Assembly: GCA_030028905.1 (NCBI GenBank)
Contig: JALDYZ010000003.1
Coordinates: forward strand, 248,001-312,000
Reading direction: 5' to 3'
DNA length: 64,000 nt
Source of the DNA: Ferirhizobium litorale
GTDB taxonomy: Bacteria; Pseudomonadota; Alphaproteobacteria; Rhizobiales; Rhizobiaceae
A model generated the notes under the pieces. The model was not told the DNA's origin and searched no databases. It saw only the letters and a program-made list of their open reading frames with translations. Shown here piece by piece: positions 63,625 through 64,000 of this stretch (within the stretch, counting starts at the first letter, position 1; each line of letters starts with the position of its first letter). The translations under genes and the position numbers were made by a program.

Positions 63625-64000
63625 CTCGCATTTCCACATCTGGCGGCAGACGGACCTGCCCTGGTTGAACGGTCCCATGGTACCGCGCATCTTCGGCCCC
63701 TACGAGCCGATCCGCCGCGACTATCCGATCGAGGAGTATCTCGCCGACTTGCGGGATACCGGCGTCGAAAAGGCCGTCTATGTACAGACCAACTGGGCGA
63801 AAGAGAATTTCGAGAAGGAAGTCGGCTGGGTGAGCGAAACGGCAAGCGAGCACGGCTGGCCGCATGCGATCGTCGGCTATGCAGACATGACCGTCGAAGA
63901 CGTTCGGCCACAGCTCGATCGGCTGATCAAGTATCCGCTGGTGCGCGGGGTGCGCATGCAGCTTCACTGGCATGAGGTGCCGGAGTATCGCTTCGCGCCC
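63608..64000 (+). CDS. Amidohydrolase family protein, 3' end outside window
   Basis: First 131 codons. ATG 63608 lies inside the VWA gene end. DSHFHIW gives the HxH metal ligands of the amidohydrolase-2 group (TIM-barrel, as in ACMS decarboxylase-like or lactonase enzymes). The fragment continues with VEKAVYVQTNWAKENFEKEVGWV and GVRMQLHWHE. Probably processes the hydroxylated product made by the molybdenum enzyme upstream. Confidence 0.85.
   Translation, partial: MTDIIDSHFHIWRQTDLPWLNGPMVPRIFGPYEPIRRDYPIEEYLADLRDTGVEKAVYVQTNWAKENFEKEVGWVSETASEHGWPHAIVGYADMTVEDVRPQLDRLIKYPLVRGVRMQLHWHEVPEYRFAP

Overview
The window is about 62% GC (by eye), densely coded, with short or overlapping intergenic gaps and many ATGA or TGATG couplings. 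Gene families (periplasmic-binding-protein ABC importers, FCD-type GntR regulators, CoxMSL-type molybdenum hydroxylase, TIM-barrel epimerases, DUF3095, rhizobial-style glycosyltransferases) point to an alphaproteobacterium of the Rhizobiales, probably the accessory or catabolic part of a chromosome or megaplasmid. No rRNA, tRNA, CRISPR array, insertion sequence or integrase was seen.

Region 1 (1-2.9 kb): the 3' part of a sensor histidine kinase, a TIM-barrel epimerase and a small methyltransferase. Region 2 (3.0-15.7 kb): two divergent units around a dual-winged-helix GntR regulator. The leftward unit has a polyamine-type ABC importer (binding protein, two permeases, ATPase), a UGT-like glycosyltransferase, two tandem cupins, an aldehyde dehydrogenase and a saccharopine-dehydrogenase-like oxidoreductase. 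The rightward unit has the regulator, a second copy of the glycosyltransferase and an aminoaldehyde-type (ALDH10-like) dehydrogenase. I read this as an uptake and conversion system for an amine-containing compound. It is the best candidate for an undescribed pathway.

Region 3 (15.7-39.5 kb): a cyclic-nucleotide and glycan region. It holds DUF3095, a nucleotide-sugar dehydrogenase, a class III cyclase coupled to a secreted heparin-lyase-like protein, a peptide-type ABC importer followed by three glycosyltransferases, a large MscS channel, a GT4/deacetylase pair, a PhnP-like metallo-hydrolase, a cyclic-nucleotide-binding protein, and a 900-residue ABC protein in which every ATP-binding motif is degenerate.

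Region 4 (39.8-44.3 kb): a TetR gene divergent from an operon encoding the two halves of a Tm-1-like protein, a cupin and an M24 peptidase. Region 5 (44.3-56.2 kb): a sugar-type ABC importer with two different ATPases and a 67-residue membrane protein, a GST, and a divergent catabolic unit (2-hydroxyacid dehydrogenase, FCD regulator, enolase-superfamily enzyme, two epimerases). The two promoters of this region share the same pair of TGGTnnnACCA operators about 175 bp apart, which links them to one regulon, most simply that of the FadR-type regulator at 52.2-52.9 kb. Region 6 (56.4-64 kb): an AraC regulator, a 21-bp-phased direct repeat, and a Cox-like molybdenum hydroxylase operon whose large subunit is encoded as two genes, followed by MoxR and VWA maturation genes and the start of an amidohydrolase.
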